64,000 bases of DNA from Branchiostoma floridae (GCF_000003815.2 NC_049983.1:27609305-27673304); one strand, 5' to 3'. Positions 1 through 12,772 are shown, counted from the stretch's first letter. Notes: generated by a model not told the origin, from the letters alone. Program-made: numbers and translations.

Positions 1-2760
1 CAGCTAAGTACCCTGTGGATGGGTTGCGATGATATTTGTAACGTAATTAGGTCACTGGTGTTGTGATCCTGATCTTTTCTATGCATTTTTGGCCTCCTGG
101 TGGTTGACCATGAAACTTTAGAAGGTGTCTTATTTTTATGTTTTAAGTAAACATGTGTGAATAACCTTGGGATGGATCGCTATGATTTTTGAGGTGTTAG
201 ATAGTTCTTGTGATCTGTAAGAAGTTACATTAGCTTGGGCCTCTTAGCGGCTAGTTTTGGAATTGCAGGGGCCTTGTTGTCAAAAACTACCGAGAAGGAT
301 AACTCAAGAAAGGAACAGTGGCTTGTCATGATTTCTGGCATGTAGGTAGCTCATACGAAGATGTACAAAATGGAAGATAGATCATGCAAAATAGGAGACA
401 ATTTGATTAATTAATGAGAATATTTTATCATAGTAGTTGTTTTGATGTGTATTTGTTGTCTTGGACATGATGTAGTCTTAACATTTTGGTGGAAGATAGC
501 TTGTGACATACATTAGCCAGTGGTACTAAACTCAAGAAGACCGGGCTTATCTTAACGGCACCACTGGACGATACATGATACATGACACACAACAGAAAAC
601 ATGTAAATGGGAACGTATGATGTACATGTATATATGGGGATTTATATCAATACTTGTTGCTTGGGGCTATGGGAAAGTTTCTTATATTTTGTGTTAAGGT
701 GATTGATGGAAGTGAGGTGTTGAAGGCGCTGTTCAGCATTTTATGAGTTGATATAATGTTGGCCGTATACGCATACCTTTGGAAGTCCGATGGAAAGAAA
801 AGTGGGGGAAAGAGGGGTCTTTCTACATGCAATTCGGAATTGTGTTGAGTGAATTGTGTTTAGACCATGTATGTTTATATGCATGACATCCTCCGGGAAC
901 TCGAAAATTGACGCGAGCATCCGAATAAAAAAAGTTTGGCCAAAACAAGCCTACCGCTGCCTGTGATCCACGAGTATTGTATTGTTGTAATTCTAATAAA
1001 CCAAATCAAAACAAAGTTGCGTTCATTATGGAGTCTATGTATAGTTAGGAAAGTTTGATTGAATATTACTAAACACGCAGAGCATGGTGTACCAAACAAT
1101 AGAGTATTAATTTTTGATCTATTATAACTTTGTCTTTGACTTTGGGACTTACTTTGGCATTCTAGGTCATTAGTATCTGTTTTCCGATTTTCTTTTGCAA
1201 TATCCGGCATATAATTGTCATTTTACAACAGCTTTGTACGATTCATAATATGTTTAAAATTTTCTTTTGGAAACGATTGAAAATTGATGCGCGTGCGGAT
1301 GTCGTCCATATAATGAAATCAACATGGCCATATTATGGAAGGCTGAATTAGCAGATATGTTTAGTTGTACATCTTTATCGGTCATGTGTTAAATTTGAGG
1401 TCTAATTTGTCAGTTTTCCTTTTTTTTCGTTGATTGGAAGGAGTAAGGTATGGGTTAGATTTAGAGCGGTTGTCAGTGTCTTGAACCTGTATTGTGTTGT
1501 GGAAAATTAAAGTTCTTATAGTTAGTAGTTATAGTTGGGAAATGAAACGTAAGTGACTTTTTTTTATTGACAACAGAACCGTCAAGATAAATCACCCTGA
1601 GGAACAACATTCATTCTAAGAACTAAAACTTAGTACAGTTAGTAATCTTTGTCCTTTCATAATTAATTGACCATGTTCCTTGCCAAGACCCCTCCACAGA
1701 AACCCAACCAACCCATAGAGAAGCACACTGAATATTCCATGGAGCGTTGGAGGTATGATGTCCAAGAACTCTTGTTGGTTTTGTTGTATTTAAACATAGT
1801 GAGAAGTACATGGTACACGGTTACATATTGCATCATATTCTAGTATGAAGTCAAGGGTCACATAAATCAATTTTAATTGCTATATGGTCGCTAAGTAATC
1901 ACCGTCCAGTGAACTTGGGAGCGTTGGATAAAATTGGCCACAAGGTTTAACTTGAATTTGTAATTAACATGTGTTCTTTGCAACCTATGATTTATTTCTA
2001 TAAATATCGATCGCATTGTAAAGGCCTCGTCACCCTGACTTATTACTTGAGCACTGTTGCTGCGAGTTATTTTTCACCTGTAGTCTACCAGTATTGAAGC
2101 AATGAATCCAGATGTAGGCCGCTTAGTTACCGTTACCGACGATAGGTGCTTAGTTACCGTTACCGACGATATTTTCTCCTCCATCGTAGCGTCGTACGCC
2201 GAACGTTTTAGAAGCAGGGGGCGCAGTAGTTTAACAATATTAGGTCGTGGTCAAAAACGTCATAGATAATCGCACGATCGGGTCAAAGGAGATTGAAGGA
2301 CAGTACCTGTAGCAACAGGAAAATCACAGGTACATCAGTCATCGCTAAGTGTCGAGTGACGAAACCTACATTTGAAAAGGACTTTGACCAAGTTCAAAAT
2401 ATATATCGTGCGATGTTTATAGAGCAAAGTACAGACCGCAAAGGGTAGATCCGGTCCCTCCGCGAGTCGCTGTACAAGGTAAGGACGCTTCACTATGTAC
2501 ATTGCTTTAGTGACTATAACTGTACACTATGCTTCATACATCAATACAATCATCAATATCCATAGACCACAAAATTTATGAGACAATCAGAAAGAGGGAG
2601 GGAGCATAAGAAAGACAGAGCGATAAAGCGATGACGTCTTCGTACGTGCGCAGCTGAAAAGGCTGTCTAGTCGTGCTAATCGTATTAATCGCAAGTTTTA
2701 CTTTTGTTCTTCACCAGTTAAGAAACTTGTTCATGACCTACTGCCACTCAGATATTTTGC
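1..2760. other. No gene recognised
   Basis: I see no splice-consistent coding exon and no recognisable protein family on either strand; the open frames are short and of non-coding appearance. The only structure noted is a 24-bp direct duplication (2121-2144 and 2148-2171) separated by 3 bp. Confidence 0.5.
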
Positions 2761-2989
2761 TCGAAACTCTTGAACTCTGTTAGCTCCGGGCCCTTTCTAA
2801 ATGTCGGGTCGCATACAATAACTGTTTCAGGATTATTTTGAACTTGCCTCGACGGCGTACAATGTTTGTTTACCACTCGACTGGCTCTTTTGAATCAAGG
2901 CGAAGGAGGGTATGTTATTCTTTCTTACATAGATTACTCTCCTCCCACAATTGTATCATCAAATGCTTGTAGACGTCTGACATGTACTA

Positions 2990-3125
2990 CTGCAACTTTC
3001 CCACAACTGTTATGGTCTGCTGTACAGATAGCTGTTTTTTTAAGTATATGTATGTTTGTATGTCCTTAAGTGTTGTGAGCCCTATGGGGCTTTCATACCT
3101 GAAATGAATAAATGAACAAACATAA
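2990..3125 (+). mobile_element. 3' end of a CR1/L2-like non-LTR retrotransposon
   Basis: The stretch ends with a 'gccctatggggctttcat' motif followed by short TGAA/TAAA-rich repeats (about 3100-3125), which is how the 3' tails of many CR1/L2-type elements in invertebrate deuterostomes end. No reverse-transcriptase coding sequence remains upstream, so this would be a heavily 5'-truncated copy. The assignment rests on the tail only. Confidence 0.35.
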
Positions 3126-3290
3126 ATAGCCATGCTAGTGTGCACCCTGCATTTTTTTTACAGAATGTTGCAATCGTACAGATTATTTTGACCAGAACAT
3201 CATTGTTTGGAAATAGCTTTAACATAAGTAGTGCAGTCATAACATATTCTTGCAATAATGAGCATAAGACAGCCAAGTACCTTGACAAAC

Positions 3291-3296
3291 TTTATT
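3291..3296 (-). terminator. Candidate poly(A) signal, BRICHOS copy 1
   Basis: AATAAA on the minus strand, about 380 bp past the stop codon, inside a block kept in all three copies (also 9877-9882 and 20616-20621). Copy 1 has a second AATAAA closer to the stop at 3548-3553, so which one is used is unknown. Confidence 0.45.
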
Positions 3297-3678
3297 CAAA
3301 TATTGAATGGAACAGCAGGCGAGATTAGCCTCGACAACATTTTCAATACGGTCCAAATAAAGTTGCGTAAAAACCATAAAGCTTGTTATACACTGAATCT
3401 AATGCGCACAGTTAGACAGTTACGTCTCCATTGGGATGTAAATCGATCGACAAAAAAGTGTATACATGTCTCCTGTCTCATTCAAAGGAGAATGCATTTA
3501 GAAAACAAGTTGATTTAGTTTATAATGGTGGAAATCTACATTTAATTTTTATTTCAGCACACACACAATAACACTTTTCACTTGTTTTGCACAAAGGCTT
3601 AAAACGTCAAACACAAAGGATTGTAAGAACCAAATTGCAGCTAAGACAAAAACCTTCTGACAGCCTGACAGATATTTC

Positions 3679-6027
3679 TCAAGGGCAGTAAGGTGTGCAC
3701 TGCCATCCTGTGCCCGTATAGTCATGGCGCCGGGTGCAGTCATAATAGGATGGTTCCTGAAATGGGTTACTAAGGCGTTGACAATTGTAGGTGTAGATGC
3801 ACCTGTTGGTCTTCAATTGGCAATTGTACCTCCAAAGCCACGGCTCACAGTTTACGATGAGCCGAGCAGTTTTGTTCCCTAATCAGAGAAAAAAACGGCA
3901 ATGTTGAGCATATCTGCCGTCAGGATGACTGAAATTGAATGGTTAAATCAGAGGACTTTTAAGGGCCACACCCTGAGTTTATTTCGGGTTGCTTTACACC
4001 CTCAAGTCTAGCGACAGCCTTAGCCAGCAAATTATATTGTAGCTGAATGACTGTATATAGGCTGAGAGGATATTCTTTCAGCTGAGTCATGATCATTCAA
4101 CTTATCTAATTTTGAAAAATTACAGGAAAAATCGTTATTTTCATGTGAAAAGTAATGCACAAAATCGGACGTTTCGCATTTGATAAAACCCATTGAAAAG
4201 ATTGTCAGGCATACCTGACTGTTGTTGTCAGAAAGAGGAAAACGCTGCGAGTGATCGAGCCAAGAAAATTCTACTACCACAATTTTTTCATAAACATCCA
4301 CGGAGTGCGGTACTGCAGCTTCGGACACAATCACACAACACCTCAGAGGTCAATCTGGGTCAAGGAATCGATTTACATTCTAGGCGTACGGATACCCTGA
4401 AATGAAGCTCAGGTCCAAACACAATTTTCACCAAAAGCACACCACTTCCTGCGCTTTAAGACATGTTCGTATTTAATGTACCTAATGAGAAATTCAAACC
4501 TAGTCGAAGAGCTAATCGAAATGTAGAAAATGATGTAAGATTTTACCTCCGTCCTGCTCGATGGATGCCCCAGGAACCACCTCCGTACTGTAGACAGGAT
4601 ACTTCTCGCACATCTGGGCCATCTGATCCCCCAACATGGACCGGTCCTTCACAGGCTGCGCGGCGGCGCGCTCGTAGGTCTCCTCCTTCTTCCTCTTGAT
4701 GATGGTGCTCCGTGCTTGTGGATTCTATAAACATAGGCGGGGTATTTAATGTCAATATTATAAAATCAAAGCTCATGGCGTCTTTTGTGACCGTAACTTG
4801 TAGTCCTAAGTGTTCTCTCTGTACATTGACAATTAATTTTCTGAAAGTTCACTCACCGCCATCTCGCTCAACCCTTCCTCCAGCTTGTCGATAGTCAGCA
4901 TATCGTCAGGCATGTGGGACAGGAAACAGACGTTCAGGTCCGGGAAGAGGGTCATCGCCAGACCCTGTAAAGTAAAATGCATGAATTTGTCAGTTACCAC
5001 CGCTAGACTACATCTGTTCTTCTTTTAAACATAAGTACCATAAACATGTGGGTGTAAATCGTGTTGTACGCACCGTGTTGTAGTCCAGCATGAACTGATT
5101 GGCAGTCACGATGTTGTGCTGAGGCACGTGGAACACGACGATCTGATTCTCCCGGTCTACGTCAGTCACTTGGTTGAAAATCGTTCCTTCCTCGTTGATT
5201 TGGACAGTGTACTGATGCTAAAAAGGAGAATTCGGATCATGAATCAGCAGCAACAAATGCACGAGTAGGTACATGTAATGGTTTCTCTCTGGAAATGTAA
5301 TTCCTACCATGACGTTATCTTAACCTGTCTGTATATGTGCCTGTAAAGCCGGTATAGCCGCCTTTGGTGTATCACACCAGCTTCTGTATCTGTATCTATA
5401 TAGCCGGTATAACCGCCCTTCGGCGTAACACACCAGCTTCTGTATCTGTATCTGTATCTGTATGGTTGGTATAACCGCCCTTCGGCGTAACACACCAGCT
5501 TCTGTATCTATATCTGTATGGTTGGTATAAATGCATTTCATACCAATGTCAAATCTGATCAAAGTATATTCAACGTCATTTCACTCCCTGTAGAATATCC
5601 TCTTGTACTTTTACCATTTGCCGTTTACAACATTAATCATTTTCAGATTGAAACATTAGATTCAACGGGGACAGATATACCTACATTGCAGGACAGGCTC
5701 ACTTGTGAAACCAAAGAAAAGCTGACATTTAAGCTGCACACTAATTTGTTGAAGATTTAAAATGTTATCTTCCCTACCTGGGTGGAGGGGGCCTTTTCCT
5801 CACACGTACAGGGGCATGTACAGGAGGGTGCCGCGTGGACGGTAGACAAAACCGCCAAGATGGAGAAGAGCAGAAATCCAGCCTGGGGAACATGAACAAA
5901 TGTTACATGTTACATAAAATGAAATAAACTACACCCTAGTTTTTTATGTTACATAAAATAAAATAAACTACACCCTAACTTGAAGAGGCAGCGCTATCAG
6001 CATAAGAGAGTCTTGATGGCTTACCAT
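3679..6027 (-). CDS. Secreted BRICHOS-domain protein, copy 1 (six exons, 245 aa)
   Basis: Exons read from GT-AG sites (minus strand): ATG 6027-6025 (then a phase-0 intron), 5882-5778, 5217-5074, 4964-4857, 4724-4547 and 3878-3679 (TGA at 3681-3679). The product starts with a signal peptide (MAGFLLFSILAVLSTVHA), then a CxCxCxC patch. A BRICHOS domain follows at about residues 37-165. The family's three invariant positions are present: Asp81 in LDYNTG, Cys97 in DLNVCFLSHM and Cys159 in MCEKYPVYSTEV. The last exon encodes a 66-residue tail with seven cysteines ending YCP. BRICHOS domains are intramolecular chaperones in secreted or membrane precursors. Signal peptide and size resemble gastrokines more than type II membrane members. 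The first five exons nearly match copies 2 and 3, but the last exon is strongly diverged. A basic KRKK run lies at about residues 130-133. Confidence 0.85.
5331..5530. repeat. Intronic minisatellite, 3 units, in BRICHOS copy 1
   Basis: A roughly 56-bp unit (CTTCTGTATCTGTATCTG, then GGTATAACCGCCCTTCGGCG) repeats about three times in intron 2. Unit length varies through gain or loss of TGTATC hexamers. The equivalent intron has about five units in copy 2 and about one and a half in copy 3, and a stray unit lies near 15090-15150. Open frames across it (YRYRYR-type) are spurious. Confidence 0.75.
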
Positions 6028-6127
6028 GACGAACCAGTGGACAGTCGGTCTCTTCGGTCGAAGATTCAGTCACAACAGCTTTTGCGTGGATGGTTGGGGT
6101 ATGTCACCAATCGAGCGGTGCACCCAA

Positions 6128-6133
6128 TTTATA
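6128..6133 (-). promoter_or_regulatory. TATA box of BRICHOS copy 1
   Basis: TATAAA on the minus strand about 100 bp upstream of the ATG, which predicts a 5' UTR of about 70 nt on the first exon. CCAAT/ATTGG motifs lie just upstream (about 6160-6175). The same arrangement is kept in all three copies. Confidence 0.6.
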
Positions 6134-6789
6134 GAGGTTTGAAACAATGAACCTGTCAATCAACCAATCAATCAAGTTGTTTGTTACACAAAAATTCTTG
6201 GAAGCAACACTTCCTTGACTTTTGTGTAAATTCTGCAAAGCGCTGACTCATGAGAACAGAACATAAGTTGCTGACTTGTTATTTGCAATATGTATTGGAA
6301 CGTGTCAATGTGGCTTGAGAACTCTAAGCTGTACCATTCATATATGTCATATAGTCATAGTAGTCTTACGTTGTCTTATCCTTGTTTCCTTTGGACTACT
6401 GAAAATATATCTTCCTAACTTTTTTGCAAATTGATTATGGAGGATAAACCTGTTTTCCAACTAGATCTCTTTTGCAAATCAATTCACAGCTAGGATGTAA
6501 AAACCTCTCTCCAACAAGATCTCTTCAGTGTCACTGACGAAAGACACCGGATGTTGTTTGAACATTCTGGCTATTTCTTGTTGACTCGTTAGCAAACCAT
6601 GTTTGGAACAGCAACAGGGGTTATTAAGAGTAGCTGTCATTGTCATAAACATATTGAAATTCCTTAATGTACTTAAATTGTTCCGACAGGTAATCATGCA
6701 CATCGAGATACTATTCTATAGTTTTGTCTGGAATCTTTCCAATGTGCGTGTGCTGACTGACAAGGGCGATTACATGCTCATGAGTCATG

Positions 6790-7015
6790 ACCGAACTGTA
6801 AGTTATGCCGCGAGTTGTTTTTTTCGGAGCCTTGTCCTTTGACAAAGGTCCTACACTTGTTTGTCACAGAGTACGTTTCCTTGTTAGATAATATTTTTGT
6901 TCCATGGCAGCAAACACACGCAGAGCCCGACTTAGAACCAGTTCCAAGAAATCCACTCCATCGCCATGTCCAACCGGGCGGTCCTTGCCCGGTCAACCGC
7001 CCTGACATTTAAGCC
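6790..7015. repeat. Dispersed repeat 'R1' (one of at least seven copies)
   Basis: A block of about 200 bp centred on TCCTTGTTAGATAAGATT, then AGCAAACACACGCAGA, then CCAACCGGGCGGTCCTTG. Related copies lie at about 7985-8150, 13445-13665, 16145-16310, 23945-24150, 25790-26000 and 26690-26815. Copies at 25.8 and 26.7 kb lie outside the triplicated segment and are more diverged, so this is a dispersed repeat, not just part of the duplication. No coding potential or tRNA boxes are apparent; class unknown. Confidence 0.55.
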
Positions 7016-7358
7016 TTTCGATTTCTTTGTCGTCAGAATTTGTAGACATTATCTTCATACCTCCACGATATATCTTTTTGTGAATATCTTGTTTTATCTT
7101 GTTTCATTGATTATATGAATTTGGCTGTAATCAATAATTTTTCTAAAAGATGGTCTTCTCTTTCTTGTAACTCTGGTATTTGAATGCAAGACTGTTTCTT
7201 GTATCAGTATCAGTCGGTACGTCCACCAGCTTATTGGTCATTTTGTACATCATGCAAAGTCTGGACATTTTCCTTCTGTCTTCAAGTGACATCCACTGCA
7301 AATCTGTTTTCATTTTGGTAACAGTGGCATCCCTGCTTGGGTCTGCACCCTTGCCAGT

Positions 7359-7890
7359 TTATCTTTGTCTTTCTTTGTATACGGGTCCCATACTGTTGCA
7401 TACTGTTGCATCATATTCAAGATTAGGTCTTACCCCGGCTGGGCATGCCCACAAGTTACGTTTGATCACCCCCAATGTCTGTTTAGCCTTGTTTGTTATT
7501 TTGTTAACATAGAAACCCCACTTCAGCCTAGTTGTTAACGTGACACCTAGGTATGGGTGTGTTTTTGTGGTTGCTAATGTCTGACCACAGAGCTGGTAAT
7601 GGGGCACATTTGGTGTTCGTTTGTTCGTAATGTGCATGATATAGCACTTGTCAGGATTGAAGTGCATAAGCCATTTATTTCCTTTGTCATTCTTCCAGCG
7701 TGTTCAGGTCTTTCTGAAGGACTTGTGAATCACTCTTTGTGGATACCTCTATATATAACAGGCAATCATCGGCGAATAACCGTATGTCTAGACGACAATG
7801 TTCCTTGGTATCTGTTACACTGTTGCTATTTAGAAGCGAGCTGACAAAGGCAGAACTACAAACTACCTGAAAACCTTTTATTTCCAAACC
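7359..7890 (-). mobile_element. CR1/L2-like reverse-transcriptase fragment B, copy in unit 1
   Basis: Minus-strand frames encode the palm and thumb part of a non-LTR reverse transcriptase: an RLFADDCLLY motif (YADD-box equivalent), then MHFNPDKCYIMH and a YLGV motif. The two parts lie in separate frames, so the copy is broken. It lacks the C-terminal part kept in the unit 2 copy (15250-16060), having lost about 1.4 kb at the 13.9-15.3 kb equivalent. Confidence 0.7.
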
Positions 7891-8869
7891 ACGTGCCCTA
7901 ATATAAACCTTCCTTCAACATGAATGAAACGTTAATAATGCTTTTATTGTGCTCAGAGACCTTTCCTCGTCTTCAAAGGTAGCAACATTTATTTTTCACA
8001 GAGTCTAAGGTTTCCTTGTTAGATAAGATTGTCGTTCCATGGTAGCAAACACACGCAGAACCCGACGTAGAACCAGTTCCTGGAAAATTACTCTATCGTC
8101 TTGTCCAACCGGGCTGACCTTGACCGGTCAGCTGCCCTGACAGAAACGCTTTTGAGTCTTTTTTTTGCGAAGGCAGAGGACGGCCATTTTGCAGGCTGAT
8201 TTCCACAAAAAGGACAATTGGAAGAACTATAGTTCACCGATTCGATTAAATCATCAATATTTAGCGCTATAGCTTTATAGATATTGTAGACATTGTATCA
8301 AATCTAAAGCATGGAAAGATATTGCACAGACACATAAATCAATTTTAATTGCTATACTTCAGCTGAGTCTACTTAGATGAACAAGACAAAATACATGTGC
8401 CTCCTGTAAATAAAGATTTGTTGTTTCTTTCGATAACCGTGTTCTATGTTTCAACTCAGAATACCAACTTTGTAGTCCCGTGCTTTAGCAGAATTTTTCC
8501 CTTGTATTTTTTTGCCATCCGCATTAGTTTTGGGGCTCTAATCAGTTGTGGAGTCTGGTGGAGGCTAAGTATTTCATACTGACCTCATGCGGAACTTGAC
8601 TATGTGCCTCTAAATAGCTAGACTTAAAATATATGAGACAGTGAGATAGTGAGATGGTTCAGTTAGTGAACAATAAAACACATCGCAGCTACTTCTACAC
8701 AGTAGAAGAGGCTGAATTGCGCATTTTAGACATTGTACTTCATACATGTGTAGCATCTATGAATTAATATACAATTACAAGAAGTCGTATTATAGAAATA
8801 AAGCAAAAGGAAACAAAACAAATTGTTATACAAAGTATAAATGAAGACTGTGACGGTGGATTAAGAGAC

Positions 8870-9740
8870 ATGGGAGATCTTTTCAGGTACATGTATTTAA
8901 AAGGTGGGTGAAGTATAGGATGGGGCTGTTTTTGTAGCGGTTTGTTTTGGTCGATGGAATGCAAAGTTTGTTCGCACATTTTTGGTCTCTACCATGGACT
9001 TCCGAACGTGTTGGAGGTAGCCAGCTTCTAAATATAGGGGAACTAATAATAAGAGATTTGGAAAACTTAAGGCTAAGGTTTTTCCTCCTGTTTTCTAAGG
9101 AGGGGAGACAAAAATGGGCTAGGGCTTCATCATAACATGTATAATGGAGGCCAAGGATAATTCTTAGGGCACGTTTTTGTACTCGCTCGATCTTCATGGA
9201 TTGCAGCGCCGTGATACTCGGGCTCCAAACTGGAGCAGCGTACTCTAAAGTAGGCCGTATGTAACCTTGATAGAATTCAATGAGATCTTGTGTGGAAAGT
9301 CCAAATCGTCTTAATTTTTTTCAGCCAAAAAAGGCGTGAACTTGCCTTTTGTGTGATGATGTCAACATGTTTGCTCCAACTAAGATCTTTGGCGAACCAT
9401 AGGCCAAGTATACATGCGTCTTCCGTGTATTCAAGGGGCGTATCGTTAAGTGAGATTGTCGGAGGAGGGGGGCAGTCTTTCATAAACGAAATCATTAGTA
9501 GTTTAAATTTTTCACCGTTTAGGATCATGTCGTTTTTTGACGCACAGCCATTTAATTCATTCAGGGATGTTTGTACTTGGCTGGGTTCATAGAACATTCT
9601 ACTTTCACATATTGATAAGTCGTCGACAAATTTATAACGGTCTAAAACGTCTTCTCTGAGGGCGTCGTTAATATAAATTAAGAAGAGGATAGGACCTAAT
9701 TTTGTGCCTTGGGGGACGCCAGACGAAATTTCTCTCCAAT
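8870..9740 (-). mobile_element. Non-LTR reverse-transcriptase fragment A, copy in unit 1 (frameshifted)
   Basis: Same insertion as 19639-20485. The minus strand encodes the QG-box and C-terminal RT region, but the frame is broken near 9200-9290, so this copy is dead. Its 5' truncation point abuts a GATA/GAGA simple repeat (about 9740-9795). It sits at the distal end of duplicated unit 1, just beyond the 3' end of BRICHOS copy 2. Confidence 0.7.
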
Positions 9741-9876
9741 ATGATGGATAGATAGATAGATGGAGAGAGAGAGAGAGAGGTAGAGAGATAGAGAAAACAC
9801 GTTTTTAAACTAAAACGTTGTAGTCAAAACAAATCTTTGTAGTAACGAACAATATGCAGTAAGTGCTTTGACAAAC

Positions 9877-9882
9877 TTTATT
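9877..9882 (-). terminator. Candidate poly(A) signal, BRICHOS copy 2
   Basis: Minus-strand AATAAA about 330 bp past the stop codon, within a block conserved with copies 1 and 3. Confidence 0.45.
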
Positions 9883-10209
9883 CAAATGTTGAATGGAACC
9901 ACAGGTGAGATTGACCTCGACAATGTAAAATGAAGTTGTGCGCAAATCAAACCGAATCTAATTCACACAGTAGGACAGCTACCTTGTGTAAACATATCTC
10001 ATTTTGTCTCATTCAAATGAGAAAGCATTTAGAAAACAAGTTGAGTTTAGTTTATCAATGGAAATCTACATTAACACACACGCAATGACACGTTTTACGT
10101 GTTTTGCACAAAGGCTTAAAACGTCAAACACAAAGGATTGTAAGAACCAATTTGCCAGCTAAGACAAAAATTTTCTGACAGCCTGCCAGATATTTTTATC
10201 TTAAATTTC

Positions 10210-12672
10210 TCAAGGGCAATAAGGGGTGCACTCCCAGCCAATGCCTGTGAAGTCATGGCGCCGGGTGCAGTCATAATAGGTTGGTTGCTGAAATGGGTTA
10301 CCATTGTTGTTACAGTTGTAGACGTAGACGCAGGTGTTGGTCTCACGTTCACATCTGTACATCCATGTCGTTGGTGGACAAGACAGGGTCAGAGTACGAG
10401 CAGTTTTGTTCCCTAAGCAGTGAAAAAATTGACAATGTTTAGCATATCTGCCGTCAGGATGGCTGAAATTGAATGGTTAAATCAGAGGACTTTTAAGGGT
10501 CACACCCTGAGTTTATTTCGGGTTGCTTTACACCCTCAAGTCTAGCGACAGCCTTAGCCAGCAAATTATATTGTAGCTGAATGACTGTATATAGGCTGAG
10601 AGGATATTCTTTCAGCTGAGTCATGATCATTTAACTTCTCTAATTTTGAAAAAGTACGGGAAAAATCGTTATTTTCATGTGAAAAGTAAGGCACAATCGG
10701 ACGTTGATGATAAAACCCAATTAAAAGATTTTCAGGCATACCTGACTGTTGTTGTCAGGAAGAGGAAAACGTTGCGAGTGATCAAGCCAATTATAAAGGT
10801 AATTCTAGTACTAATGTTTTTTTTTTAAATCATCCATGACGCGGCGTATTGCAACTTCGGAAACAATCACACAACACCTCAGAGGTCAATCTGGGTCAAG
10901 GAATCAATTTACATTCTAGGCGTACGGATACCCCGAAATGAAGCTCAGGTCCAAACACAATTTTCACCAAAAGCGCACCACTTCCTGCGCTTTAAGACAT
11001 GTTCGTATTTAATGTCATTTTGCAGTAACTAATGAGAAATTCAAACCTAGTCGAAGAGCTAATCGAGATGTAGAAAATGGTGTAAGATTTTACCTCCGTC
11101 CTGCTCGATGGATGCCTCAGGAACCACCTCCGTAGTGTAGACAGGATACTTCATGCACATCTGGGCCATCTGGTCCCCCAGCATGGAGCGGTCCTTCACA
11201 GGCTGCGCGGCGGCGCGCTGGTAGGTCTCCTCCTTCTTCTTCTTGATGATGGTGCTCCGTGCTTGTGGATTCTATAAACATAGGCGGGGTATTTAATGTC
11301 AATATTATAAAATCAAAGCTCATGGCGTCTTTTGTGACCGTAACTTGTAGTCCTAAGTGTTCTCTCTGTACATTGACAATTAATTTTCTGAAAGTTCACT
11401 CACCGCCATCTCGCTCAACCCTTCCTCCAGCTTGTCGATAGTCAGCATATCGTCAGGCATGTGGGACAGGAAACAGACGTTCAGGTCCGGGAAGAGGGTC
11501 ATCGCCAGACCCTGTAAAGTAAAATGCATGAATTTCTCAGTTACCACCGCTAGACTACATCTGTTAAACAGAAGTACCATAAACATGTGGGTGTAAATCG
11601 TGTTGTACGCACCGTGTTGTAGTCCAGCATGAACTGATTGGCAGTCACGATGTTGTGCTGTGGCACGTGGAACACGACGATCTGATTCTCCCGGTCTACG
11701 TCAGTCACTTGGTTGAAAATCGTTCCCTCCTCGTTGATTTGGACAGTGTACTGATGCTAAAAAGGAGAATTCGGATCATGAATCAGCAGCAACAAATGCA
11801 CGAGTAGGTACATGTAATGGCTTCTCTCTGCAAATGTAATTCCTACCATGACGTTATCTTAACCTGTCTGTATATGTGCCTGTAAAGCCGGTATAGCCGC
11901 CTTTGGTGTATCACACCAGCTTCTGTATCTGTTTCTATACAGCCGGTATAACCGCCCTTCGGCGTAACACACCAGCTTCTGTATCTGTATCTGTATGGTT
12001 GGTATAACCGCCCTTCGGCGTAACACACCAGCTTCTGTATCTATATCTGTATGGTTGGTATAACCGCCCTTCGGTGTAACACACCAGCTTCTGTATCTGT
12101 ATCTGTATGGTTGGTATAACCGCCCTTCGGCGTAACACACCAGCTTCTGTATCTGTATCTGTATGGTTGGCATAACTGCATTTCATACCAATGTCAAATC
12201 TGATCAAAGTATATTCAACGTCATTTCACTCCCTGTAGAATATCCTCTTGTACTTTTACCATTTGCCATTTACAACATTAATCATTTTCAGATTGAAACA
12301 GTAGATTCAATGGGGATAGATATACCTACATTGCAGGACAGGCTCACTTGTGAAACCAAAGAAAAGCTGACATTTAAGCTGCACACTAATTTGTTGAAGA
12401 TTTAAAATGTTATCTTCCCTACCTGGGTGGAGGGGGCCTTTTCCTCACACGTACAGGGGCACGTACAGGAGGGTGCCGCGTGGACGGTAGACAAAACCGC
12501 CAAGATGGAGAAGAGCAGAAATCCAGCCTGGGGAACATGAACAAATGTTACATGTTACATAAAATGAAATAAACTACACCCTAGTTTTTTATGTTACATA
12601 AAATAAAATAAACTACACCCTAACTTGAAGAGGCAGCGCTATCAGCATAAGAGAGTCTTGATGGCTTACCAT
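10210..12672 (-). CDS. Secreted BRICHOS-domain protein, copy 2 (six exons, 246 aa)
   Basis: Exons (minus): ATG 12672-12670, 12527-12423, 11756-11613, 11511-11404, 11271-11094 and 10412-10210 (TGA at 10212-10210). All splice sites and phases match copy 1. The signal peptide, CxCxCxC patch and BRICHOS Asp and two Cys are identical in position. The basic run is KKKK rather than KRKK. The tail exon has seven Cys (LSCPPTTWMYRC, later YYDCTRRHDF and CTPYCP) and is one codon longer than in copy 1. It is clearly different from the copy 1 tail but essentially the same as copy 3. Function is inferred only from the domain: a secreted precursor whose tail may be the released peptide. A pseudogene is unlikely because every frame and splice site is intact. 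Confidence 0.86.
11876..12178. repeat. Intronic minisatellite, about 5 units, in BRICHOS copy 2
   Basis: Same unit of about 56 bp as at 5331-5530, expanded to about five copies, in the same intron of the paralogue. Confidence 0.75.
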
Positions 12673-12772
12673 GACGAACCAGTGGACAGTCGGTCTCTTC
12701 GGTCGAAGATTCAGTCACAACAGCTTTTGCGTGGATGGTTGGGGTATGTCACCAACCGAGCGGTGCACCCAA

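Noticed and set aside
5304-5562. YRYRYRSW-type repetitive frames (also at 11843-12207)
   Set aside because: They lie in the intronic minisatellite of the BRICHOS genes and change frame with unit number.
6479-6703. 74-codon minus-strand frame upstream of BRICHOS copy 1 (also at 13124-13348)
   Set aside because: Kept between units only because the whole segment is duplicated; absent as a frame in unit 3 and without splice or domain evidence.
9290-9592. 100-codon plus-strand frame (and 20033-20344)
   Set aside because: Antisense to the reverse-transcriptase fragment on the minus strand.
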